DNA of 64,000 nucleotides from Burkholderiaceae bacterium (GCA_016790575.1 JAEUOU010000022.1:1-64000), one strand, 5' to 3'; positions 48,902 to 57,640 are shown, counted from the stretch's first letter. The notes: a model not told the origin generated them from the letters alone. Numbers and translations: made by a program.

Positions 48902-49610
48902 GGGACTTCTCCTGTCTACGGCGCATCAGATACTCCGCCCATTCGAAGTCTTCCAGGCTATCGATATCGACGCAGTGATCGCGGGGCAGCTCAACAGCCG
49001 CCAGGCGGCCATCGAATAGGCGCTCAGCACGGAGAACGAATTCCGGGCGGACGGCATAGGCAACGGTTGCGATGTCGAATACAGCGGGAGCATCTTGCCG
49101 CCGAGTCACGTCATCGGGCGGCGCGATGATCAAGCGAACCAGTCCATCCTTATCGCGAGTCACCATATTGAAATAGGGGTTGCGGTGCGCCTCGCTCACC
49201 GTCAACACCCCATCGACATCGCCGATCGCAAGCCGCTGAAGACATAACTCCAGATCGCCGGACTCGCGCAAAGGTGCCGTAGCAGGAACCGAAAGCATGG
49301 CAGCAGGCAGTCGCTTTTCATCATCCTGCAGCCAGCGAAGTGCGTGCTGCCACGCGAACCATTCTGGAGCGCCATCCGTCGCCAAATGCGCCGGCCGAAT
49401 GAAAGGCACCTCACCCCCATAGGCGCGCGCGACTTCTGCAATAGACTGGTCATCCGTAGAAACGATGACACGCCGTACGCCCGCACACGCCTGTGCGTGA
49501 CCGATAGACCATGCCAACAACGGCTTTCCGCTAAACGGTCGAATATTCTTACCGGGTAGGCCTTTGGATCCACCACGCGCAAAAATGAACGCAACGGTCT
49601 CCACGGTCAT
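48888..49610 (-). CDS. neuA: CMP-nonulosonic acid cytidylyltransferase (NeuA/LegF type)
   Basis: A 240-residue enzyme that activates the nine-carbon acid with CTP. FIFARGGSKGLPGKNIRPFS is the nucleotide-binding signature, and PATAPLRESGDLELCLQ and DHCVDIDSLEDFEWAEYLM are further family parts. The start at 49610 overlaps the previous gene as ATGA; the frame is open 66 codons upstream only in the shadow of that gene. Confidence 0.9.
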   Translation of the reverse strand: MTVETVAFIFARGGSKGLPGKNIRPFSGKPLLAWSIGHAQACAGVRRVIVSTDDQSIAEVARAYGGEVPFIRPAHLATDGAPEWFAWQHALRWLQDDEKRLPAAMLSVPATAPLRESGDLELCLQRLAIGDVDGVLTVSEAHRNPYFNMVTRDKDGLVRLIIAPPDDVTRRQDAPAVFDIATVAYAVRPEFVLRAERLFDGRLAAVELPRDHCVDIDSLEDFEWAEYLMRRRQEKSREMD

Positions 49611-50614
49611 GCGAATGACTCCACATCGACTCGAGTTCCTCCGGCCGAAGCGGACCGCCGTGCAGCGTCGACCACCCGCAGAACACAAGCGCCGTCGCGC
49701 AAGGTTACCTCTGGGACTGCACCGGTTCGACATGCCAATGCAAATCCATCCCATTGAATTCGGTAGGTGGCGTCTCGTTCCGGTGGCACATGCTCCAAGG
49801 TTTCCCAAGCATCAGCGTCTTGCCGAAAAAACTGTACGTGCCCGGTCAAACCATTCCACCGCAGACTGCCCATTTCCCCAATAAGGGTACAGGTTCGAGT
49901 TGCGTCGTGCCGAACAAAATCCAACTGAACAGACGCAACACAATGCTCAGGACCACTCAGCCCCAAAACAAGCAACGCCGTGTCTTCCACGTCAATTTGC
50001 CAGGAGCCCTGTCGGAGCAAATGAGAGGAAACCCACTTCACCGGACCGAGCATCCACTGCAAGTAGTCGATTTCATGACTTAACTCCAGCAATACACCGC
50101 CACCGAGTGAGCGCTGCGCCGAAACACTGCGCAACGGGTCAATGTTCTTTCGCCACGAGGCAAGATGTTGCCCTACCTCAATGCGGGCCGAGTGAATTCG
50201 GCCAAGCCTGCGCTGTAGGCACCAACTATGTAACAAGCGCAAGCCCGGGGCATAGCGAAGGTTGTAACCGACCTGAAAGGTGCAGCGGTTGGTCTGGGCC
50301 AATTGCGTCAGTTCATCCACCCCATCAAGGTCGACGGAGACAGGCTTCTCCACCAACACATGGGCGCCGGTCTGCAACCACGCCTTTGCAGATGCAACAT
50401 GTGCGACAGCCGCATTAGCTACCACGACCGCATCGGGTTGAAAACTCTGTGCCTCCAACATATTGGTAAACACCTGCACGTCGGAATCACCGGCAAACCG
50501 GTGAGTACCGTGTTCGCTCAGAACGGCGAGACTCAAACCCGGATCCTGTTCCCGAATAACCCGTAGATGACGCTGGCCTATGCTGCCAAAACCGTGAACA
50601 AGAACGCGCTTCAT
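49607..50614 (-). CDS. Gfo/Idh/MocA-family oxidoreductase of the glycan operon
   Basis: A 335-residue NAD(P)-binding protein: MKRVLVHGFGSIGQRHLRVI at the N-terminus, VLVEKPVSVDLDGVDEL with the conserved EKP, then the C-terminal alpha/beta domain (LLELSHEIDYLQWMLGPV). A similar gene accompanies legionaminic loci elsewhere, so a role in precursor or side-group synthesis is plausible, but the reaction is unknown. The start at 50614 overlaps the HisF-like gene as ATGA. Confidence 0.85.
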   Translation of the reverse strand: MKRVLVHGFGSIGQRHLRVIREQDPGLSLAVLSEHGTHRFAGDSDVQVFTNMLEAQSFQPDAVVVANAAVAHVASAKAWLQTGAHVLVEKPVSVDLDGVDELTQLAQTNRCTFQVGYNLRYAPGLRLLHSWCLQRRLGRIHSARIEVGQHLASWRKNIDPLRSVSAQRSLGGGVLLELSHEIDYLQWMLGPVKWVSSHLLRQGSWQIDVEDTALLVLGLSGPEHCVASVQLDFVRHDATRTCTLIGEMGSLRWNGLTGHVQFFRQDADAWETLEHVPPERDATYRIQWDGFALACRTGAVPEVTLRDGACVLRVVDAARRSASAGGTRVDVESFA

Positions 50615-51411
50615 AAAGCCAGGCCCAAGGTCACCGGAGCAGGCCATTGGGCCATCACGGTCCCAGCAGAAACAATTTGCTCGCGTGCGCGGGCCAAGCC
50701 ATCACCAATGAAATTGAACAAGTGTGCCGTCGCGACAGCGTCTACCCGTTTGTCGGCAAGCCCCGCCAACAGGTGGGTGGCATTGCCCACGCCGCCCGCC
50801 AAGATAATGGGAACATCACAATCAGGCGGAACCAAATCGAGCAAACTCAAATCGTATCCTTGGCCAGTTCCATCACGGTCCATCGAATTGAGGTAGATCT
50901 CGCCAACATTCGATTCGCGCACCCAACTCAGAAAATCTCGAGCATCCGAATCCAAACGGCGAGATCCGTTTTCGACCCAAACGCGCGCGAATCCATCGCT
51001 ATCACGGCGCAAGTCGACGGCGCCAACGACGCATTGCTGCCCAAAGTCTTCAGCGAGTCTCGCAGCCAATGTCTGCTGGTCATACAGTGCCGAATTGATA
51101 ACGACCTTGTCCGCCCCACTACGCAACAAGCGTCGGGCGTACTCTGGCGTACGCACACCGCCGCCGGCTGCAATCGGAACAAAGCAGCCTGCAGTCAGCG
51201 CCTGCAAAGTGTCACAGAATCGGCTCTCGTCCCGTCGATTGCGAGTTACATCCAGAACGATCAGTTCATCGATGAAAAAGGCGATTCGGGAGAAATCGTA
51301 GTGCTTTTGCAACCAGCGAAGATCTCCCACCTTTTGCAGCCGAAAGTTTCGACTCAGCATGAACGAACCGCTGTCGTACAACAACGTGAAAATCAGGCGC
51401 TTCTTAAGCAT
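50611..51411 (-). CDS. hisF: HisF-like ammonia-channel subunit of a sugar amidotransferase
   Basis: A 266-residue TIM barrel homologous to HisF. GGGVRTPEYARRLLRSGADK and ILAGGVGNATHLLAGL are the two phosphate loops. The first catalytic aspartate of true HisF (in PCLDV) is replaced: the line reads RLIFTLLYDSGSF, while the second Asp region is kept (GAVDLRRDSDG). It is therefore unlikely to make imidazole glycerol phosphate and, with HisH and the WbpG-type neighbours, should carry ammonia for amidination. No other his gene is near. Confidence 0.88.
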   Translation of the reverse strand: MLKKRLIFTLLYDSGSFMLSRNFRLQKVGDLRWLQKHYDFSRIAFFIDELIVLDVTRNRRDESRFCDTLQALTAGCFVPIAAGGGVRTPEYARRLLRSGADKVVINSALYDQQTLAARLAEDFGQQCVVGAVDLRRDSDGFARVWVENGSRRLDSDARDFLSWVRESNVGEIYLNSMDRDGTGQGYDLSLLDLVPPDCDVPIILAGGVGNATHLLAGLADKRVDAVATAHLFNFIGDGLARAREQIVSAGTVMAQWPAPVTLGLAL

Positions 51412-51428
51412 TTTCAGAGTTGCAGTTG

Positions 51429-52049
51429 CTAAGTTTTGAGAAAGTTGAGCAACACGCGGAGCCCATTCGTTTGGCTTTTCTCTGGGTGAAACTGGGTACC
51501 AAACACGTTTTCGTGCTCATAAGCGGCAACAAACTCTACCCCGTGGTCAGTTCGTGCATACAGTCCGGGACCGCTGGTATCACACAACCTGTAAGAATGG
51601 ACAAAATAGAAGTCCGTCGGCGAACATAAACCTGAAAATAGACGTGAACCCGTCTCATGACGCACGCTATTGAAACCAATGTGCGGTACTTTAATCCCAA
51701 GCCCTTGAAAGCGATCAACTTGCCCTGGGATCAGCCCCAAGCCCACACTGAAACCGTCCTCGCTACCACTTTCGGCAAGCAGTTGCATTCCCAAACACAC
51801 TCCCAGCAATTTTGCACCTCGCTTGCGTACTGCTTCGCGTAGCGCATCACTCAGTCCACGACCGTCAAGCGCCTGCATCGCCCGACGAAAGGAGCCAACC
51901 CCTGGAAGAACAATGACCGGGGAAACAAGTACGTGGTCGGGGTCTTCGGAAATCTGTGGCTCATAGCCGAGATAGCGCAACCCGCTGGCAACGGACCAAA
52001 GGTTGCCCATCCCGTAGTCCACGATGGTGACTTTCGATACTCCGCTCAT
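51429..52049 (-). CDS. hisH: HisH-like glutaminase of a sugar amidotransferase
   Basis: A 206-residue class I glutamine amidotransferase: VTIVDYGMGNLWSVASGLRY at the N-terminus, VLPGVGSFRRAM, the nucleophile in LLGVCLGMQLLAESG (Cys about 85) and the His/Glu pair in FGTQFHPEKS. It would release ammonia from glutamine for the WbpG-type protein encoded four bases upstream. HisH–HisF–WbpG trios work in acetamidino sugar synthesis in other bacteria. Confidence 0.9.
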   Translation of the reverse strand: MSGVSKVTIVDYGMGNLWSVASGLRYLGYEPQISEDPDHVLVSPVIVLPGVGSFRRAMQALDGRGLSDALREAVRKRGAKLLGVCLGMQLLAESGSEDGFSVGLGLIPGQVDRFQGLGIKVPHIGFNSVRHETGSRLFSGLCSPTDFYFVHSYRLCDTSGPGLYARTDHGVEFVAAYEHENVFGTQFHPEKSQTNGLRVLLNFLKT

Positions 52050-52053
52050 AAGA

Positions 52054-53175
52054 CTACTTCACGGCGAAACGAGGAACCCAATACCCGTCTTTTTTAACGA
52101 AAAGCTCAGGATTCGCCCAGCGGTCCAGAGCCGCGTCAAAGGACGATCGGTCCATCTGATAATAGTCAAGATACGTTTCCAGAAACTCGTGCGGATACTG
52201 TCCGTCGTACAAACGGACCAGATTGAGCGCCTGATCACGGTCCATCGCGCCGCGGCGCACCTCAATCGAAGCGTCCTGGTTCGCTCGTCCAAATCCGAAC
52301 TTCAGGTACATGAGATACGTGTGGAGAGCGTAAAGTGCTTGATCGTTTTGTGCAAAGTTGGTAAACGTTCCCGGATTCGTCGACTCCGCTTCCTGCAGTC
52401 CGCAGTGTTCTTTGGCAATGAGATAGTTTCGGTATGGATCCCAATTTTCGAAATACGACCAGTGGGTAATCTCGATGGGTTGCTTTTGCAAGTCCTCGTC
52501 AGAGGGAAAGCGAAAAAAGAAGAGATCGCTCTCGGACAAACCACTGGCATCCAATACTTTGTCATACCCCCCCTCAAGATAGATACGGCGCATGTACTGT
52601 GTATCGTAGATGGGATTTTTGTCGGTTTCGGTAGTTCCGCCGTACTCGACCTCCCCATCCTCACCGTAGAAAATCAGACCAATCCCCATCTTCTGCGCCA
52701 TTCGCACCACGCCGGCCTGTATAGCAATCAGCCAACCGTAATAGGGGAAACCCATCTCCACCAGTCCCAGGCGGTTCAACTGGCGCATCGCCTCATGGGC
52801 GGGATTAATCGAGATGTGGTTGTAGCCACTTTCAACGAACGCGCGCAGATTTCGGTCTCCCAACGGAAGAGACAATGCGGGTGTCACCGTAACGGCTAAA
52901 GGATTCATGCCGTATTTGTGTCGCAGGTTCCAAGCAACGTACGATCCGTCCTTGCCACCGCTCACGGGGACGAGACAGTCGAAAGGACCTCTTCCCCGGT
53001 GCTTGTCAAGCAAACGCTCCAATTCTCGATGACGCGCGGGCCAGTCCAAAGATTTCTTTTTTTCCGCCCAGACACAGGCGTTGCATAACCCACGACTGTC
53101 ATAAGAGATGCGTGGTCGGGTTGACATGGCCAGGCAATTGGAGCACCAGCGAAGTTTTTCGAGATATGAACTCAT
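52054..53175 (-). CDS. N-acetyl sugar amidotransferase, WbpG/PseA family
   Basis: A 373-residue PP-loop ATPase. It has N-terminal CSNC (residues 11–14) and CNAC zinc sites and the ATP loop VPVSGGKDGSYVAWNL (about 70–85). The family is known to change an N-acetyl group to acetamidino on nonulosonic or uronic sugars. With HisH and HisF next to it, it is the strongest evidence that the nonulosonic acid made here carries an acetamidino group. The GC content is visibly lower than in the flanking housekeeping genes. Confidence 0.9.
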   Translation of the reverse strand: MSSYLEKLRWCSNCLAMSTRPRISYDSRGLCNACVWAEKKKSLDWPARHRELERLLDKHRGRGPFDCLVPVSGGKDGSYVAWNLRHKYGMNPLAVTVTPALSLPLGDRNLRAFVESGYNHISINPAHEAMRQLNRLGLVEMGFPYYGWLIAIQAGVVRMAQKMGIGLIFYGEDGEVEYGGTTETDKNPIYDTQYMRRIYLEGGYDKVLDASGLSESDLFFFRFPSDEDLQKQPIEITHWSYFENWDPYRNYLIAKEHCGLQEAESTNPGTFTNFAQNDQALYALHTYLMYLKFGFGRANQDASIEVRRGAMDRDQALNLVRLYDGQYPHEFLETYLDYYQMDRSSFDAALDRWANPELFVKKDGYWVPRFAVK

Positions 53176-53225
53176 GAAATCAGGACCCTAGGATGAGGAA
53201 AGGGGGTTACTTGGAGCCTAGCAGA

Positions 53226-54464
53226 TCACGAAACGCCCGGTGCCAGCAAAGCAGAGATCTGGTCGACAACGGCCGCAGTTGCTCCGCCTAATCCGATTCG
53301 ATCACCCGCTTGAGCTTGACTTCGTCTCGCAAAGACAGACTCAAGTGTTGGGAGAACCTCGGAAACGCGGCACTCTGCGGCAATACCCATAGCAGCAAGC
53401 GGCATCGAATGATCAAATATCGAACCCCTCACCTGCACAACCGGCAGCCCGAGTGCGTGCGCTTGCAATGCAACGGTCGATGTCATTGTTGCGACGACGT
53501 CGCACGCGTTCAACGCGACGGCGATGTCGCAGTCACGGGTAGTTAGGAGCGTAGCATTTGCGCGGCTTGGGTCATCGATACTCTCGTTGGGATGAGGTCT
53601 GATAATGAGGTGCCGCCCCGGTGCAGCGTCCGCCCAAGTCAACATTTCCGTGAGGATATAGGCAGGGAGCAAGGGATCACCCACAAGTCCAGGCGCCGTC
53701 GGATGGGACCGGTACTCGGGCTGAGATGCCCACAACACGATCTCGCGAGTTCCTGAGGGGAATTGCAAACGCAGTGTTTCACCGGTCGCCCTAAATCTCG
53801 GCTGAACCAAGGCATCGAAAGATGGGTTGCCCGTCACCACAACTTCCTCGGCCCTTCGTCCCGCGTCAATGAAGCGTCGACGAACTTCTTCATTCAGCAC
53901 ACACAGTCTGCTACAGAAGCCACTTTCGCTGAGCCATGCGATTTCGTCGATGGCGAACATGCTGTTGATACACAACGCTGGTACGCCAAGTCGGCGCGCA
54001 GCTACGCCGGCCGCACGCTCAGCGCGCGGGGAATTGGTTATGACAACTAACGAAGGCTCCACCTGGGCCAATATCCGCTCCATCGTTCGAACGGGGAAAA
54101 ATTGGTGCCTGCCATAAGCGCGATAGCGCCTCCAAGCCTCTTCCTCACCAACATCACTGACCATATCGGCAAATGAGAGGCCCAGATAGGCGCGCGTTTC
54201 CTCCGGCTCGACGGACCCTCCAGACTCCATCGTGCGAGCCAATTCTTCACCCCAACGGAGTGCCGGTGCATCGTCGCCTCTGACGAAATCCCTAAACTGT
54301 CGGACTTTCAACCCAGCCGCACGCGCCGTTGCTGCGGCACTTGTGAGGGCAAGCACCTCCACTTCGGCCAAGCCTCGACGGATACATTCCTGCGCTACCG
54401 GGATGACCATGCTGATATGGCCTCCCCCGTAGGAAACAAACAGGATTCGCGCAGATCGGCTCAG
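53226..54464 (-). CDS. GT-B-type glycosyltransferase, candidate nonulosonic acid transferase
   Basis: A protein of about 412 residues with two Rossmann-like halves: ARILFVSYGGGHISMVIPVA at the N-terminus, and LIIRPHPNESIDD with VATMTSTVALQAHALGLPVV near the C-terminus, typical of GT-B enzymes such as Kdo- and glycerophosphate-type transferases. It is the only evident glycosyltransferase in the operon, so it probably transfers the CMP-activated acid. The start is odd. AAAGGAG stands six bases before a CTG that overlaps the asnB stop as CTGA; the only alternative is a GTG at 54485 with no ribosome site. Confidence 0.72.
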   Translation of the reverse strand: MSRSARILFVSYGGGHISMVIPVAQECIRRGLAEVEVLALTSAAATARAAGLKVRQFRDFVRGDDAPALRWGEELARTMESGGSVEPEETRAYLGLSFADMVSDVGEEEAWRRYRAYGRHQFFPVRTMERILAQVEPSLVVITNSPRAERAAGVAARRLGVPALCINSMFAIDEIAWLSESGFCSRLCVLNEEVRRRFIDAGRRAEEVVVTGNPSFDALVQPRFRATGETLRLQFPSGTREIVLWASQPEYRSHPTAPGLVGDPLLPAYILTEMLTWADAAPGRHLIIRPHPNESIDDPSRANATLLTTRDCDIAVALNACDVVATMTSTVALQAHALGLPVVQVRGSIFDHSMPLAAMGIAAECRVSEVLPTLESVFARRSQAQAGDRIGLGGATAAVVDQISALLAPGVS

Positions 54465-56257
54465 AAAGCGCTCCTTTGACCCCACACCGCCAGCGCCGCC
54501 AGCGCCCGCAGTTCCCGCGTGAAATTGCCTCGCCCATCGCGGTGACGGTCCAGCATGGTGGCGACCACGGCCGGCTCGAACATCTGATCGATCAGCGGGC
54601 TCTGTGCAAGCGTCCGGCGCAACCAGTCGTGCAATTCGCCCTTGAACCAGTCGCCGATGGGCACGGTGAACATCTGCTTCTTGCGGTAAGCCAGGTCTTC
54701 GCCGATCAGCGGCACGGCGGCGCGCTTGAACCAGTGTTTCTTGTCACCCTGCGCCGACAGTTTGGTCGCGCCGCGGGAACGGAAGGCGAATTCCATCATG
54801 CGCCAGTCCAGGAACGGCGTGCGCGCCTCGATGCTGACGGCCATGCCCATGCGGTCGGGCTTGACCAGGTTGTTGCCGCTCAGCAGCAGTTGCATGTCGA
54901 GGTACAGCGCCTGATTCACCCGGTCGAAGTGAGCGGCTTCCTCGAACCAGGGCTTGGCCGCGACCGAGAAACTGTCGATGCCATCCAGCCGCGCCCGAAG
55001 CTCCGGCCGGTACAGCGCGGTCTTCGCTGCCGGTGCGAACAGCGAAATGGCATCAAAGTAATGCCGCTGGAAGTCAGCATCCGACAGTGTGAGCGCGTCC
55101 GGCCGCCCGAAAAAGGCGGCGTATTTGTCGTACCCGGCAAACAACTCGTCGCCGCCATCGCCGGTCAGCACCACCTTGACGTGCTTCGCAGCCAGCTCAC
55201 TGACCCGCAACGTGGGCATGAACGAGGCATCGCCGTGCGGCTGGTCCAGGTGGTGCAACACCAACGGCCACCGGTCCAGCATGTTGAGTTCGGCCACCTC
55301 GCTCGTGTGGTCGCAGCCGAAGCGCCGCGCCGCCTCCAAGGCAAAGGCCGACTCGTCATAGCGCGGGTCTTCAAAGCCGATGCAGAAGGTTCTGACCGGC
55401 CGGTCCACATGGCGCGCCATCAGGCCGACGATGGTGCTGGAATCGACGCCGCCCGACAGAAAGGCACCAAAAGGAACATCGGCGCGCAGGCGAATGCGGG
55501 TGGCGTCGTCGAGCAGCGCCAGGAACTCCTCCGCCCATTCGTCGAACGCGAAGTCCCGCTCGCGTTGGTCGGCCAGGCGCCACCAACGCCGGGTCTGCAC
55601 CGAGTTGCCTCGCCCGAACCGCATCCAGGTGCCGGGCAACACATGACGAACGCCTTGGTACGCGGTCCACGGAACGGGGACGTAATTGAAGCTCAGGTAG
55701 TGGTGAATCGCTTCCAGATCAATAGCAGACTGTGACCGTTTGACGCTGGGTATGGCCCAAAAAGCCTTGATTTCCGACGCGAATAGCATGCGCTGGCCGT
55801 CATCGGCCACGTACAGCGGCTTCACGCCGATGCGGTCGCGCGCCAGGTACAGCGCGTCTTCGCGGGCGTCGTCGATGGCGATCGCGAACATGCCGTTCAG
55901 TCGTTTCAGGCAGGCAATGCCTTCGCGCTCGTACAGGCGCAGGATGACCTCGGTGTCCGAATGCGTGTCCAGCCGCACGCCTTGCTGCCGCAGTTCGGCC
56001 GCCAGTTCGACGTGGTTGAAGATTTCGCCGTTCTGCACCACGGCGATCTGTCCGTCGTCGCTCACGAAGGGCTGGTGGCCGCCCCCGATGTCGATGATGG
56101 ACAGGCGCCGGTTGCCCACCGCCACGCCGCGTGCCGGGGCGTGGTGGACGCCTTCGTCGTCCGGCCCGCGGTGCACCAGGCTGCGGGCCATGGCGCGCAG
56201 GTCGTCGGCCGGCAGCTCGTTGCCGCGGCGATCCCAGTAGCCGAAGATGCCACACAT
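54461..56257 (-). CDS. asnB: Asparagine synthase-type glutamine-dependent amidotransferase
   Basis: A 598-residue protein. Cys2 of MCGIFGYWDRRG is the glutaminase nucleophile, with the N-terminal domain continuing to about 210. The synthetase domain has the ATP loop LSGGVDSS (about 268–274). In glycan clusters such enzymes often amidate a carboxyl group on a sugar or a lipid-linked precursor rather than free aspartate; which applies here is unknown. Residues about 166–179 (FWAIPSVKRSQSAI) are encoded by an antisense copy of the interspersed repeat. Its GC content is higher than that of the genes downstream. Confidence 0.9.
   Translation of the reverse strand: MCGIFGYWDRRGNELPADDLRAMARSLVHRGPDDEGVHHAPARGVAVGNRRLSIIDIGGGHQPFVSDDGQIAVVQNGEIFNHVELAAELRQQGVRLDTHSDTEVILRLYEREGIACLKRLNGMFAIAIDDAREDALYLARDRIGVKPLYVADDGQRMLFASEIKAFWAIPSVKRSQSAIDLEAIHHYLSFNYVPVPWTAYQGVRHVLPGTWMRFGRGNSVQTRRWWRLADQRERDFAFDEWAEEFLALLDDATRIRLRADVPFGAFLSGGVDSSTIVGLMARHVDRPVRTFCIGFEDPRYDESAFALEAARRFGCDHTSEVAELNMLDRWPLVLHHLDQPHGDASFMPTLRVSELAAKHVKVVLTGDGGDELFAGYDKYAAFFGRPDALTLSDADFQRHYFDAISLFAPAAKTALYRPELRARLDGIDSFSVAAKPWFEEAAHFDRVNQALYLDMQLLLSGNNLVKPDRMGMAVSIEARTPFLDWRMMEFAFRSRGATKLSAQGDKKHWFKRAAVPLIGEDLAYRKKQMFTVPIGDWFKGELHDWLRRTLAQSPLIDQMFEPAVVATMLDRHRDGRGNFTRELRALAALAVWGQRSAF
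55721..55763 (+). repeat. Interspersed repeat, copy F, inside asnB
   Basis: AATAGCAGACTGTGACC then GTTTGACGCTGGGTATGGCC matches copy E over almost its whole length. It lies within the coding region of asnB, antisense to the repeat orientation, and keeps the reading frame open. Confidence 0.85.
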
Positions 56258-56258
56258 C

Positions 56259-56813
56259 TCAGTTGGCCCCCTGCCCGCTCAGGCGGCCCAGCGTCCACCA
56301 GATGATCCGGGCGTCCAGCCAGAGAGAATGCTCGCGGGCGTAGCGCAGGTCGGCATCCAGCCGCTGTGTGCCTTGCGCGTCTGAGCGGTACAGCGCCTGG
56401 GCCAGTCCGGTGATGCCCGGGCGCACGCTGCAACGCAAGGCCCAGTCCGCTTCGGAATACAGGCTGCGCTGCGCCGGCACATCGGGGCGCGGCCCGACCA
56501 GGCTCATGTCGCCCAGCAGCACGTTGATCAATTGCGGCAGCTCGTCGATGCTGGTGCGCCGGATGAAGCGGCCGACGCGGGTGATGCGCGGGTCATTGTC
56601 GGCCGTGAAGTAGGGGCCGATCGCGGCCGCGTTCTTCACCATGCTGCGGAACTTGTACATGCCAAATTCCCGCCCGCCCCGACCCACGCGGGTCTGACGG
56701 AACAGCACGGGCAGGCCGGATTCGGACGCAATGAACAACGCCGTCAGCACCAGCAGGGGGCTCAGCGACAGCAGCGCAATCAGCGCCGCAGCAATATCCA
56801 GGACACGCTTCAT
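56259..56813 (-). CDS. Initiating phosphoglycosyl transferase (PglC/WcaJ C-terminal type)
   Basis: A 184-residue monotopic membrane enzyme that puts the first sugar phosphate on undecaprenyl phosphate. One N-terminal hydrophobic helix ([20 protein letters not shown]) is followed by [20 protein letters not shown] and the catalytic [26 protein letters not shown]. The small size resembles PglC, which uses UDP-diacetamidobacillosamine, a compound the operon should also make. ATG at 56813 overlaps the previous stop (TGATG); a GTG one codon earlier is possible. Confidence 0.92.
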   Translation of the reverse strand: MKRVLDIAAALIALLSLSPLLVLTALFIASESGLPVLFRQTRVGRGGREFGMYKFRSMVKNAAAIGPYFTADNDPRITRVGRFIRRTSIDELPQLINVLLGDMSLVGPRPDVPAQRSLYSEADWALRCSVRPGITGLAQALYRSDAQGTQRLDADLRYAREHSLWLDARIIWWTLGRLSGQGAN

Positions 56814-57628
56814 CACAGTTCTTTACGGAGGATCGTCATCCGCTGAGAAATTGCGCGAATCTGCTCGGCAATGCGGTGCCGGTCAGACTCCATTTGTGCG
56901 GCCGAACGGGTCGACGCATTGGTTTCTGCCTGCCTGAGCGCCATGATCTCCGACTCGAATGCGGCCGCTGAGTCGGCGCGATGGAAAGTGCGCGACAAAA
57001 TGACGGCGCCAGAACCCAGGCGGACATGTTCAGCCATAACGTCACGACCGGGCAGCAAGCCTTCATTCAACCTTGCAATACCGCCGAATCCGAAGCGAAG
57101 CCCGCGTGCCTTCGCCGCCGCAGCAACACGGTCAACATCGCCCCTCGCCAACGGTTCGAACATGAATCGATCCCCTTGAGACAGGTGCAAATCGTTCAGC
57201 CCCACATACACTTCCTCGATTCCCGGGGTGTCGATCCACTCGTCCATCGTTGCCAGGGCGCCGCCGGTTTCCAGCAAAGGCACGACCGGAACACGACCCG
57301 CCACCAGGCCACAGAAATCGCGCACAGCAGTGGCACCGGAGAACATGGGAAGCATCAACAGATCCGCGCCTTGTTCCAACACGGCATCAATTTCGGCCGC
57401 ACTGTCCTCATTCAAGGGATTCACCCGGACCATCAGGCGGGCACGACGCAACACCGACTTGATTCGCCCCACGTCTTCGAGGGCGTGCGCGCTGATGAAA
57501 CTGTTCAGCCCTGCCTGACGCTCAGCTTTACCCAATCGCTCCAGGTCAACCCATAGTCGAACACCCTCAAGAGCGTCGCCACGGCGCGCAAATTCGGTGT
57601 CGTTCGTGATCAGTATGAGGTCAAGCAT
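56813..57628 (-). CDS. HpcH/HpaI-type aldolase in the glycan operon
   Basis: A 271-residue TIM-barrel protein of the HpcH/HpaI aldolase/citrate lyase group. RLMVRVNPLNEDSAAEIDAV, PVVPLLETGGAL (catalytic Glu region) and VYVGLNDLHLSQG (metal-binding Asp region) are visible. About 40 extra C-terminal residues look helical and charged (RHRIAEQIRAISQRMTILRK). It could make or cleave a 2-keto-3-deoxy acid used in the glycan. This is inference: no close pathway partner is known to me. Confidence 0.78.
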   Translation of the reverse strand: MLDLILITNDTEFARRGDALEGVRLWVDLERLGKAERQAGLNSFISAHALEDVGRIKSVLRRARLMVRVNPLNEDSAAEIDAVLEQGADLLMLPMFSGATAVRDFCGLVAGRVPVVPLLETGGALATMDEWIDTPGIEEVYVGLNDLHLSQGDRFMFEPLARGDVDRVAAAAKARGLRFGFGGIARLNEGLLPGRDVMAEHVRLGSGAVILSRTFHRADSAAAFESEIMALRQAETNASTRSAAQMESDRHRIAEQIRAISQRMTILRKEL

Positions 57629-57640
57629 GGCTGTGCCGGA

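Noticed and set aside
50611-52049. hisH and hisF as part of histidine biosynthesis
   Set aside because: No other his gene is near, the HisF lacks its first catalytic aspartate, and both are overlapped or closely joined with a WbpG-type sugar amidotransferase.
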